The notes beneath the pieces are model-generated. The model was not told the DNA's origin. It did not search any database and saw only the letters and a program-made list of their open reading frames with translations. Positions 11,101-19,851 of a DNA stretch of 64,000 nt are shown in pieces. The stretch covers positions 23,553,903 to 23,617,902 of the forward strand of contig JAAALK010000081.1 of assembly GCA_019279435.1 (NCBI GenBank), given 5' to 3'. Source of the DNA: Zizania palustris. Taxonomy: Eukaryota > Streptophyta > Magnoliopsida > Poales > Poaceae. The position numbers were made by a program, and so were the translations under genes. The number at the start of each line of letters is the position of its first letter. Position 1 is the stretch's first letter.

Positions 11101-12633
11101 CATCTGAAATGTGACGGCAGTCCCTTCTTCGCTGGTCACAGTCACTTTTCTCTGGGCACATTCTATCACCCCTTGGTACTTATTTAACCAATCCATTCCT
11201 AGAATGAGATCTAGGCCTTGGCATTCTATTAGGATGGGATCGGCCCAAAATATGGTGCCGTGGATATCTATCCATACCTTTGGGCTATATGTTAGGGCTA
11301 GAGTTTGTTTTCCTGGGGTGACTATTTGTACGGCTCTGGGTAGTTCTTCTGTGCTTAGATTGTTCTTTTCCACAATTTCAGTTGAGATGAAGGAGTGCGT
11401 AGCTCCGGTGTCAAACAAAACTATTGCAATTGCTGAATTTACCATGAACTTACCCATCACGATCTCGGGCGCAGCCTGGGCTTCCTCGGCGGTGACATGG
11501 TTGACGCGAGCACGGATGGCGGGGTTCGCGGCAACTCCTTGGACGCGCTTAGGATGGGGGCAAGCATTGGAGTAATGCCCCTCCTGACGGCAGTTGAAAC
11601 AAACCACGGGCTTGCCGTGCTTGTCGCGCAGGATCTCTGCCTTCTTGGCCGGGGCAGCTGGGGCGGTCGGCGCGGCTGGAGCGGCACGAGGTTGGCTGGC
11701 TCCGGCATTGGCAGCTGGTGGCGCCGGGCGATACACAGGCCGGGGGTGGTACTGTGGCGCTGGTGGGGGTGGAGCAAAACGGGGTCTCTGGGCCATACCC
11801 TGGTTCTGCCTGAAGGCTATCATCCTCTTCTTCTTCAGGTCAACTTTATTCTGTTGGGTCTCTTGCATAATCGCCTTGTTCACCAACTTCTGGAAGTTGG
11901 CGAAATCTCCGGAGATGAGTTGTAGGGACAACTCGTCCTTCAGTCCCCTAAGGAACTTGGCCTGTCTGGCCGCGTCCGTACGGACCTCCTCTGGTGCGTA
12001 CCGGGCCAGACGGTTAAACTCATGTAGATACTCAGTGACAGATCTGCTCCCCTGCTGCAGATCTCGGAACTCTTGTTGCTTCTGGGCAACGATGCCGTCG
12101 GGGATGTGGGCGGCACGAAAGGCGGCCGAGAACTCCGCCCAAGTGGGGGCGTGGCCCTCGGGCAAAGTCTCGCGGTGGTTGTCCCACCACTCCGCGGCGG
12201 GACCATGAAGCTGGTGGGTGGCGAAGGCCACCCTCTCCTGCTCAGTGCAGGTCAGGAGGTCGAGCTTCTTCTCGATCGCCCGCAACCAATCCCCAGCCTC
12301 CATGGGGTTGGTGGTGCTCGAGAAGGTCGGTGGGCGGACTCGGAGGAACTCCGAGAGCTGTGACGCGGGAGCGAGAGCTGGTGTGGCGGGTCGGGGCAGC
12401 TCGGGCTGTTGGTGGAGACGGAAGAGGTGAGCCTGCTGCTCTTGCATCTGCTGCTGCTGCTGCTGCATTTGGTGCAGGAGGGCTGAGACCAACTGATTCT
12501 GAGTGGCCATCATTTCGGCCAAGGTGGGGTGGTTGGCGACCGGGGCTTGCCTCTGCCCGGTGGCTCCCCATTGTGGCAGGTTGCCACTATCCCCTCCGTT
12601 CTGGGGAGCGTCTGATCCTTGAGTGTTAGTCAT
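8155..12633 (-). CDS. Intact gag-pol polyprotein, Tekay-type Gypsy, 1492 aa
   Basis: One unbroken ORF encoding all proteins needed for retrotransposition. Domains in order by residue: a glutamine-rich N-terminus (about 55-75); gag capsid-like domain (about 95-260); CCHC zinc knuckle (CFNCRQEGHYSNAC, 345-358); aspartic protease with DTG at 408-410; reverse transcriptase (about 570-760) with the FIDD active site at 717-720; RNase H with D866, E903, D928 and D971; integrase with the H1077, H1084, C1114, C1117 zinc site and catalytic D1147, D1208 and E1244; and a C-terminal chromodomain-like segment (about 1435-1485, ending EEATWE). All catalytic residues are present, with no stop or frameshift, so the copy is plausibly competent. 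The start is the first Met of the frame, 187 bases after the upstream ORF ends. gag and pol are fused in one frame, as in many chromoviruses. Confidence 0.95.
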   Translation of the reverse strand: MTNTQGSDAPQNGGDSGNLPQWGATGQRQAPVANHPTLAEMMATQNQLVSALLHQMQQQQQQMQEQQAHLFRLHQQPELPRPATPALAPASQLSEFLRVRPPTFSSTTNPMEAGDWLRAIEKKLDLLTCTEQERVAFATHQLHGPAAEWWDNHRETLPEGHAPTWAEFSAAFRAAHIPDGIVAQKQQEFRDLQQGSRSVTEYLHEFNRLARYAPEEVRTDAARQAKFLRGLKDELSLQLISGDFANFQKLVNKAIMQETQQNKVDLKKKRMIAFRQNQGMAQRPRFAPPPPAPQYHPRPVYRPAPPAANAGASQPRAAPAAPTAPAAPAKKAEILRDKHGKPVVCFNCRQEGHYSNACPHPKRVQGVAANPAIRARVNHVTAEEAQAAPEIVMGKFMVNSAIAIVLFDTGATHSFISTEIVEKNNLSTEELPRAVQIVTPGKQTLALTYSPKVWIDIHGTIFWADPILIECQGLDLILGMDWLNKYQGVIECAQRKVTVTSEEGTAVTFQMPRLKIRRPRLHQITLEEIPIVCEYPDVFPEDLPGMPPRRDIEFRIDLVPGTTPIYKRPYRMAANELAEMKQQLEDLEKKGYIRPSTSPWGAPVIFVEKKEDKAKRMCVDYRALNEVTIKNKYPLPRIDDLFDQLKGATVFSKIDLRSGYHQLRIREEDIPKTAFTTRYGLYECTVMSFGLTNAPAFFMNMMNKVFMEYLDKFIVVFIDDILIYSKDQKEHETHLRLTLGKLREHQLYAKYSKCKFWTAEVKFLGHIISAQGIAVDPATVEAVTDWLPPTNVSEIRSFLGLAGYYRRFIENFSKIAKPMTKLLQKGEKFEWTPECEESFRTLKTRLVSAPILTLPDIRKDFHVYCDASRQGLGCVLMQDGKVISYASRQLRPHELNYPTHDLELAAVVHALKIWRHYLVGNRCEIFTDHKSLKYIFTQPDLNLRQRRWLELIKDYDLGIHYHPGKANVVADALSRKGYCTAMMIQEHTPLLCREMEKLNLGLTTRAYLATLETQPVLFEQIREAQLEDPDIAAIRKNMRQGRAPGFSEDENGTIWFGTRICVPDKLEIKTPILREAHETLYYIHPGSTKMYQDLKERYWWVSMKREIAQFVAECDTCRRVKAEHQRPAGLLQPLKVPEWKWEEIGMDFITGLPKTQLGYDSIWVIIDRLTKVAHFIAVKTTFSGPKLAELYMARIVCLHGVPKKIVSDRGSQFTSRFWKNLQEEMGTRLNFSTAYHPQTDGQTERVNQILEDMLRACVLDFGATWDKSLPYAEFSYNNSYQASLQMSPFEALYGRKCRTPLLWDQTGESQVFGTDILREAEEKVRIIRDRLKTAQSRQKSYTDNRRRDLAFEEGDHVYLRVTPLRGTQRFNMRGKLAPRYVGPFPVVRRQGEVAYQLELPPSLAGVHDVFHVSQLKKCLRVPTEQVDLQQLDVQEDLTYVEKPVKILEVKERTTRSRVIRFCKVQWSNHPVEEATWEKEDELKAQHPELFED

Positions 12634-12820
12634 CCTGGAGTTTTCAAAGTATACACATTTATTTTAGTGAATTTCTTCATATTTTATTTCAAAAGGGTAC
12701 CGTTCTTGCGGTTACATTTATTTATTATCTCATTCATGCCTTATATTTTGACATGAATGCTAATACAATCAAGCAAAAATGAAAATAACAATCAATCGTA
12801 AAAACTACGTCTATGGCAGC

Positions 12821-13618
12821 TCAGGGGACGGCTCGATCTCGGGCTCGTGGGAGACGGTCGGGGTCGAGGAACTGGATGGTCCGGCGGGGTGGTGCGCTGC
12901 GGGAGATCCTCTTGGGCCTCACAGTGGGAGTCTGAAGGGGTTTCTTCCTGCGAGGCGGAAGAGGTGCGATCTCCTCTATGTCCTTCTTCAATTCCTCGAT
13001 CTGGTAACGAAGATGTGGGTTGGTGGCGACACGCTGCCGAAGGAGCTCATTTTGTCGCCTCAATTCCTCTGCCTCGGTAGCCAAGCGGTGGCCCTGCTGG
13101 ATGCGGCGACGAAGCTCTCCGTTCTCGCGGTTCAGATCCTCAGAAGAGTGTCGGTAGAAGCTGATGGTGTCGCGCTGTCCATTGGCGTCCTGCAGCGCCT
13201 CGTAGTGGAGATCATCCATAGCCTCCAACAAGCGCATGGTATGACCAATCGCCGAATGGCGCTGGGAGAGGGTGCTGACGAAGACACTGTGTGGGCTCCC
13301 TGGGGTGCGAAGAGGAACGAAGCGGAAGTCCGTGTCGTAGAGCTCGCTGTCGTAGATCATCCGGAGCTCCGTAAGTGCCTGGAGAGCGGTGCGCTGACTG
13401 GCTACCAGGAAGGTAGGTCCTCCTCCGCGGTAGGTGTGAGCTGTCTGAGGGGAGGGCTGGATGACGACGGTGACCTCGCAGTAGCTCTCTTCCTCGTCGG
13501 GGAAGACTCCATGGTACATCGGCTCATGCTCGAATCCGAGGAAACTGACGAGCATGCGTAGCTCGCGGATGAATCCGGTCTCGTCACGAAGGTTCCCATT
13601 CACGGTACGGATCGGCAT
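12821..13618 (-). CDS. Extra ORF upstream of gag (ORF0), 265 aa, coiled coil
   Basis: An intact sense-strand ORF between the primer binding site and gag. It starts MPIRTVNGNLRDE. The first half (about 1-130) is globular and mixed in composition, without a domain I recognise. The second half (about 150-225) is charged and leucine-rich with heptad-like spacing (ENGELRRRIQQ, then EELRRQNELLRQRV), so a coiled coil is likely. The C-terminus (about 230-265) is rich in P, R and K (LPPRRKKPLQ), suggesting nucleic-acid or nuclear contact. It is not gag, which starts separately at 12633. Similar extra ORFs are known from some grass Gypsy elements, but the function is unknown. Preservation in a young copy argues that it is, or recently was, under selection. 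It could be read from the same transcript by leaky scanning or reinitiation. Confidence 0.75.
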   Translation of the reverse strand: MPIRTVNGNLRDETGFIRELRMLVSFLGFEHEPMYHGVFPDEEESYCEVTVVIQPSPQTAHTYRGGGPTFLVASQRTALQALTELRMIYDSELYDTDFRFVPLRTPGSPHSVFVSTLSQRHSAIGHTMRLLEAMDDLHYEALQDANGQRDTISFYRHSSEDLNRENGELRRRIQQGHRLATEAEELRRQNELLRQRVATNPHLRYQIEELKKDIEEIAPLPPRRKKPLQTPTVRPKRISRSAPPRRTIQFLDPDRLPRARDRAVP

Positions 13619-13748
13619 CTACAAAAGAGAGAAAAATTTTTTGTGAAAAATCTCAGAAGATGAGAGGATAAGTAATTTTTTTGTAAAATATAGTGAATAT
13701 ATATATAAGTCCTAAGGTCAGGTCTGTTTGGCTTCCTACAGTCAAGTC

Positions 13749-13761
13749 GGCTCTGATACCA
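13749..13761 (-). other. Primer binding site (initiator-Met tRNA)
   Basis: On the minus strand, three bases after the 5' LTR, the sequence TGGTATCAGAGCC is the standard complement of the 3' end of initiator methionine tRNA, used to prime minus-strand synthesis. This fixes the element's orientation. Confidence 0.9.
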
Positions 13762-13764
13762 TCT

Positions 13765-16700
13765 TGTCGTGCCCCGATTTAATAAATCAGGACTTTATTG
13801 AAATTCCATAGAAAATCAATAAAACAAGACGTTCATCAAGCGACCACGTACAATACGGGCAATCATTCACGGTTCGTAGACCGCATTAATACAAAAGTGA
13901 ATGAAAGTGAAGAGAAACTAATAAAATCAAGGGTCCTAGATGAACGCCTCCTTCTAGTCTCGCCTTGACTGGGTCGCTACTCCAGACCTTCATCCTCCTC
14001 GTAGTAGACTGGCTCTGATGGTGTAAGTCAACGGGGTGAGTACAGATGTACTCAGCAAGCCACCGAATGCAAATATAATGCAAGATAATAACAAGGGAGA
14101 TAGTGGCTAGTTTAGCGGAAGCAGCATATTTGTAAAGCATTTAATGTGAGCAATTTATTAGTACGGAAAAGTAAACATGTGAATGCATCATCATCTTCTA
14201 ACTCGAGGAGTACGTTTTACCTCCTCGCACAACAGTCCTTACATGCCATGAATAGCTCATTCATTCAAACCATTGTAAACTAACTGCGAGTAGTCACACA
14301 ACCCGCCCTTGACCGTGGGCTCGGCTTTTCGAAAAGATTGATTTTACTCTGATCAGAGATGTACCACTGTACCCACAAGGCACGCACTCATCACCTACAC
14401 CGAAGTGTAACGAGATGACCCATCACACGGGAACTCGTGCCAAAACCTTCCATATGGTCTTCCCCGACTCGACAGCACCCTCTTATAGGTTTCGTACCGT
14501 GTCTCGCCATGTCGAGTTTCCACAGTACCCCCTCTTGAGCCATCGTCGGTACAAGGCGCCCTGAGGGCTAGCCCCTTGCCCCCTCCACTATGGTGCCGTG
14601 AGACAGAGTGTTCCATACTTCCAGTTAGGACTTACCCATTAGACTTGTGGTTGGTACGGAAGTGCTTTGCAACAGATCCCGCAGACCGGTCCTTATAGTG
14701 CCCCGGGTGCGACATACCAAACCCGAGCTTGCACCCGGAACCCACCATACTTATAACATACCTAACTCCAACAGAGTCCAGAGACAAGAATAACGGGGTA
14801 TTTCATATACCAGAATCCATCTATTCTACGACTCATTCTTTATATCCTATAGCAGTTGTGCCGGTACATTGGGCACTAGCTAATATAATATTTGTAGAGT
14901 GACAAGGAGTTGAGGCTCAATAAGCATGGCTTGGGTTTGCACACAAGGACGGGGATCTAATAAATATAAGTGTAGGGCTTGATCTTGGACTAATGCAATA
15001 TTATCCTATGAGTTATAGCGATAATTTATTAAATCATGGGCTCAATAATGATCAACTGTGTCCACAAAGGTGGTCGATGACTTGCCTTGATCAGCAAAGG
15101 GTGAAGGAGGAACCTCGGGGTAGAACTCCTGCTCCTCGACGAACTCGTAGTCTTCTCGATACGGAAAATAAACAATACATTCAATAAACAGATAAAATTC
15201 ACCAAATATTCAACATACACATTTGTAGGTTTTATTATGTGAAGTAATATTTTTAATATTTCAAGGTTTTGTACCAAACAGTAAAGTTTAATATTTTAGA
15301 ATTTTTCCCAATCTATTTTCTGTATTATTAATTTTAACCCTAAGGGATTTTTATCCATTTATTTATTAATAATATTTTGGACAACAGAAACATACTGTTT
15401 TTATGGCATTATTGTGTAGAGAATAATATTCTGGTTCTAACAAAATTTGAATGGTGAAATTTGGAGTTAAAATGAGCAAGATATGAATTTTTGAAGTTTA
15501 AACTATTTTCTGAATTTTATTTAAACAGAAAAACAGTCTCTGGTCCACGGTGAACCAGGTTCACCGTGAACCCGTGACTATGCGCGTGGACCCGAGAGAT
15601 CTGGGCCGTTGGATCTGGATCCAGCGGTCAGATGCGAGGCGGGGGTTTTAAATGAGTTTCAACGGTCCAGATTAAAACATACCGAAGGGGTACGCGTGGA
15701 CGCACAGGATTAAGTCGCGTTTTTAAGTTAGATCCGACGGCTACGAACGCGTGGTACCGCTTTGACCGGATTCGAGGGCCTGGATTAGATCCCGAAGGGA
15801 TTTAATCCTAGCCCTCCGATCTGGATCGGACGGCCTCGATCGCGTCCGGCACGGCACGACGTAAGGGGGCGCGTACCCCCCTTCGTCTCCGGCGACGGCG
15901 GGTTCGGGTGCGACCATGGCGGCGGCGTCGAGCGCCTACAGGCCTATCTAACGGCAAAAATGGAACGGGGAGGGGAGGGCGGTCATGACCGTACCTCTGG
16001 TGACGACGGAGGGCGATGGACGGCGGCCGGCGGCGAGGATAGACGAGCAGGGCGTTCGGGTGGTCGACGGCGACGGCGATCCGGCGGCGTCCTCGACCAA
16101 CGGAGTGGATGCCGAGGTGGGGCGGTCGACGACGGACTCGACGGTGGTGGTGGCTAGGGCGGCGGGGGTCCGAGACGGCGGCGATCGCTCGCCGGAGTTG
16201 AAGGAGGGGAGGAGCTCGCAAAAAATGGCAGAGGCACTCTGGAGGGCTAATGCTCGGGCTACGGCGGTGTGGGCGAAGGGCGGCGACCACGGGGGCTTTT
16301 ATAGGGTCGTCGGCGGCGCCTAAATGGAAGGAAACCGAAGGTTTCCCTCTCCCTCCGGCGATCTCATTCCATAGGCTCCGGTTAGCTTCCATTCTCGCGA
16401 AACCGCGTCGGCCAAGGATGGAAAGGGTGCGGTGGTGACCAGGGAAGGTGATCCGTGGTCGGATCGGGCGAATCGAGGTGGCCGGCGGCGAGAACCGAAG
16501 GTGATCGCCGGGAGGAAGGAAGGGGGCGATCCCCTTCCATCGGAGACGAAGGTCCTGACAGGTGGGCTCCACCTGTCAGTGAGCGAACGGGAAAGGAAAG
16601 GGCAGACAGGCGGGGCCGGGCGGTCAGTGGGCGCAAGGTGGCTGACGCGTGGGTCCAGGCGGGGCGCGGGCGGGAGGAGAGAGGGGAGGTGAGCGCCGAC

Positions 16701-17060
16701 AGGCGGGTCCCGCTTGTCAGCGAGAGGGCGGTGATGGGCTGGGCCAAAAAGGCCGCTGGGGGAGTTTCAGGGTTTCGGCCCGTTTAGGATTAAAATTGAT
16801 TCTGATTTTAAATAATTCCAGAAAATCAAATATTTGATTAAGGGTTGAATCACTGTTGATAAAAATTTGTAAAAATTCCTAAAATTATAGTTTGGCCTCT
16901 AGTTCATCTCATAAAATTTTCAAGTCCAGATTTTTAGTATTTCTCTCTGTTTGGCTTTATTTGGGTTCTTTTGGGATTTTTCCTTTAATAAGAAATTTAG
17001 AAATGATTTAAATAATATTTTCTTTTTATTTTATTCCTCTTTAATTTCTGGGGTGTTACA
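13765..17060 (-). repeat. 5' LTR of the Tekay element
   Basis: The right LTR, 5' in element orientation, 3296 bp. It matches the 3' LTR almost base for base and presumably carries the promoter driving the minus-strand genomic RNA. The palindrome at 15546-15568 is conserved here. Confidence 0.95.
15546..15568. promoter_or_regulatory. 23-bp near-perfect palindrome in the 5' LTR
   Basis: The same CACGGTGAACC arm pair as at 6598-6620, unchanged in both LTRs. Confidence 0.5.
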
Positions 17061-19851
17061 CACGTCCTGAACCCTTTTCTAAGATGTAGGACCTACACTG
17101 GAGTTAAACAAATCTCACAGGCCACGCATATTTTATTGTATGACCAAAAAGCACGCCAACAGTAACTTATTCTGCCAGCTTATTATAATATGGAGTGCAG
17201 ATTATAACAATCCAGTAAGTTGGTGGAACCCAGCTTTTTTATAAGTTGGATTTTTATAATCCAAAGTTGAAACAAACATGCACTTAGAAAACCTCATAGT
17301 ATTGATAGATACTCAAAACACGTATTTTCAGTAGATGCATGCTGGTTTTCATAAAAGACAACACAATGTTCACAATATTTTGGATCCATACCTTGTTTCA
17401 TGGGGAGAACAAAATCAAACACTAATTACAAAGAAATATCATTCCTACAACATGAAAAAATGTGAAGAACCTTGCTGATGTTCATGAAAAAAAGGGAAGG
17501 GAAGGAAAGGGAAGAGTAGGTGTCAGATTTAATGTAAGAACAAAGGAGAATGTAAAGACTAATCACTCTACGCCATCTACACCTGGTTGAATACCATCAT
17601 CTATCATAAAAAAATCGTGCAATAGCAAGGGAGGAAGAGGAGAGAGGAAGTCCTTGTCAGTGAAAGAGTAGGCTAGCACCAAGAGAGCAAGCCACAAGGA
17701 ATACTCAGGAGAGGAGTGGTTGTGTATGAGAGAAGACCAGCACAGGATGGGAGGGGCGACACTCGGAGAGAGCAAGACGACGCCAAGAGCTGAACTGGAG
17801 GAGGAGATTAGGAGGAATAGGGAGAGAGAGAGAGTTGGGCGGTGAAAGGAAGCCTCCAAGCCCTCGCTCATTTTGGCCGCACCGCATGATACAAGATCAG
17901 TCAGGAATATTCTCGGAATTTGTATCATTCCATACAGATGAAATCGTTCAATTCGAGCAACCAAACAAGTTGAGTGTCTCATATTCAGGATGAGTTGGTA
18001 CAAGGATGGATTGGTACAAGGAACCAAACACTACCTAGATAAATGTGATATGTATGAATACAACTCACAGACTGGCATGATAATTTTCAAATGGCCTCGT
18101 CTCGGTCCAGTCCAATTACATTTATTCGTTCATGGATGTCTGGCGGTTATGCGAGCACATTTTTTATTTCCCTCAATTTATGCTCGCTTCTTTTCACAAT
18201 TATTCCATTTTTTGCATATATTTGATAATTCATGGTAACATGAAATTACTAAAGTCTCTCTTTAAGACAACAGCAATATGGTGAAATGATAAGTAATTTT
18301 ACTCATAATCAACTATGATGCAGACCTTTTCATGGATGCATATGATGTTATCCAGATGAGGTCAAGTGATTATATCCTTTCGCTCCTAAACTGAATAGAT
18401 AATGGTTTTATCTTTTCTTGCATAAGATTTGCAACACACATATCGTCACCTACCCTCTATGTGATATTAGGGCTTTTGGTTTAATTTTTGCTCCATGTGT
18501 TCATCGATTAGGTATGTATAGAATCGTGTGGGTCACCACGGGTATTTGGCTCAATAGTAAAGATTCAATAGGGGGGTCAAACCCTAGGCTCCATACCTCC
18601 TAGCCCTAGGAGCAAACTCCTGCCACAACCATCGGCCGATGCCCCCCCTCCCCCCCTCTCGCTCTTGTATCATAGCCCGCCCTTTCACTCATGCTTGCTA
18701 GACCGCACCACCTTCCATGCCAAACCACGCCATTGTGCTCATTGGACCGTGCCACATGTCCCATTCCTACCGAACAGTGTTGCCTGCCCCATCCTCGTCC
18801 GATCCATACTACACTACATGTCCCATCCTCGTCGTACTTTGCCCTCATCCCTACCTAACCACATTGTCATACTTGCCTCCACCCGTCCACCTCCACCGAA
18901 TTTGAAGCATGCTTGGGCACTGTTAGTCGGATCTACCTATAGCCCCTAGCTGCTGCTAGATCAAAAGTCTACTCGGGTGCCGCTGGTAGGATCTACTACC
19001 ACCACCCCTCGATCGCACCTAGCCACCTTCGGCCATCCCTTGCCTCCCATCCATCCATCCATCCCAAGCTATCGAATTTGAGGGGAACCCAGTGAATCTG
19101 GGTTTAGGTCGGAATTTTAACCTATGGGAACATGCGGATTGGGTCTAAGTTGGGATGGGTTTGGGTATGGTGGTATTAGCCAACCCGGACCTAACCCAAC
19201 CCATTGCAACCTCTAACATTGCTTTTGAATAAGGTGTCCATTTTTTCTCCACTTCTTGTGGTTGCCATTTTCTTTACTTTGATTAGCTTCATCTTGATAT
19301 ATTCATCACTACTATACATTTTCATTCAACATGGCCATCTATTCGTGATTCTTCTAGTTTTACATGCAAGCTAGCTTATCTTAATTAATTATGTGTAATG
19401 GATAGTCACCAAAATACATGAAAATTTGTTCAGATGAACTCACAGAGAAACATTTCACCCTTTTACCATTTGCCAAATGGCAACACTAGCACCTCAAACT
19501 GAGCTACCATTATTATAAATATCAAATTTTCAACACCCTCATATTCAGTGCATGACATGTCAAACCAACATATAAATGAACCAAATCACCATCAACCGCA
19601 ACATTTATAGATGATCCGACAAGGTGTCATATAAAAACATGGTATATTTAAGGCTCCAGGAGGCTACATGTCAACAATCCAAATATCTAATAATAATCAT
19701 CCATCAAAACACAAACAAACATACAGAGTAACATGAACTAAACTTTCTTTAAAATAATTCAATGTATTGACAATGTTGTCATCATGTGATTATTGACTTC
19801 AATTCCTTCATAAATCACTTTTGAGCAGTTTAACCCATTCATTTTGGCCTC
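17061..19851. other. Intergenic, transposon debris
   Basis: No gene supported. The first bases (CACGT onward) should be the right flank of the site where the Tekay element inserted. Around 17930-18045 there is a MITE end of the 'ggaaccaaacactacc' type, similar to 30706-30945. At 19100-19215 there is a run of 'aacccaaccc'-like words typical of small hAT elements. The ORF at 17563-18027 runs into the MITE and is not convincing. Bases just left of 19852 should hold the 3' UTR of the next gene. Confidence 0.4.

Larger units (their letters stand above)
4818..17060 (-). mobile_element. Complete young Ty3/Gypsy Tekay/Del retrotransposon
   Basis: A full-length element of 12,243 bp, transcribed from the minus strand. 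Both borders are exact: LTRs at 4818-8112 and 13765-17060, flanked by the 5-bp target duplication CACGT (4813-4817 and 17061-17065). In the element's own orientation each LTR starts TGTAACACCCC and ends GGGGCACGACA. It carries an initiator-Met primer binding site (13749-13761), an extra ORF (12821-13618), one intact gag-pol ORF (8155-12633) and a polypurine tract (8113-8126). By eye the two LTRs differ by about eleven substitutions, nearly all transitions, and three 1-bp indels in 3.3 kb. At a commonly used grass rate of 1.3e-8 per site per year that is roughly 0.13 million years. The long LTRs, order of domains and chromodomain-like C-terminus fit the Tekay/Del chromovirus lineage. Confidence 0.95.

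Noticed and set aside
13749..13761. Possible tRNA gene fragments at TGGTATCAGAGCC strings (also 41116-41128)
   Set aside because: Only the complement of a tRNA 3' end is present, placed directly after LTRs; these are primer binding sites, not tRNA genes.
17563..18027. 154-aa minus-strand ORF in the spacer
   Set aside because: Its N-terminal part is the translation of a MITE end (the accaaacactacc type), and no splice or domain support exists.
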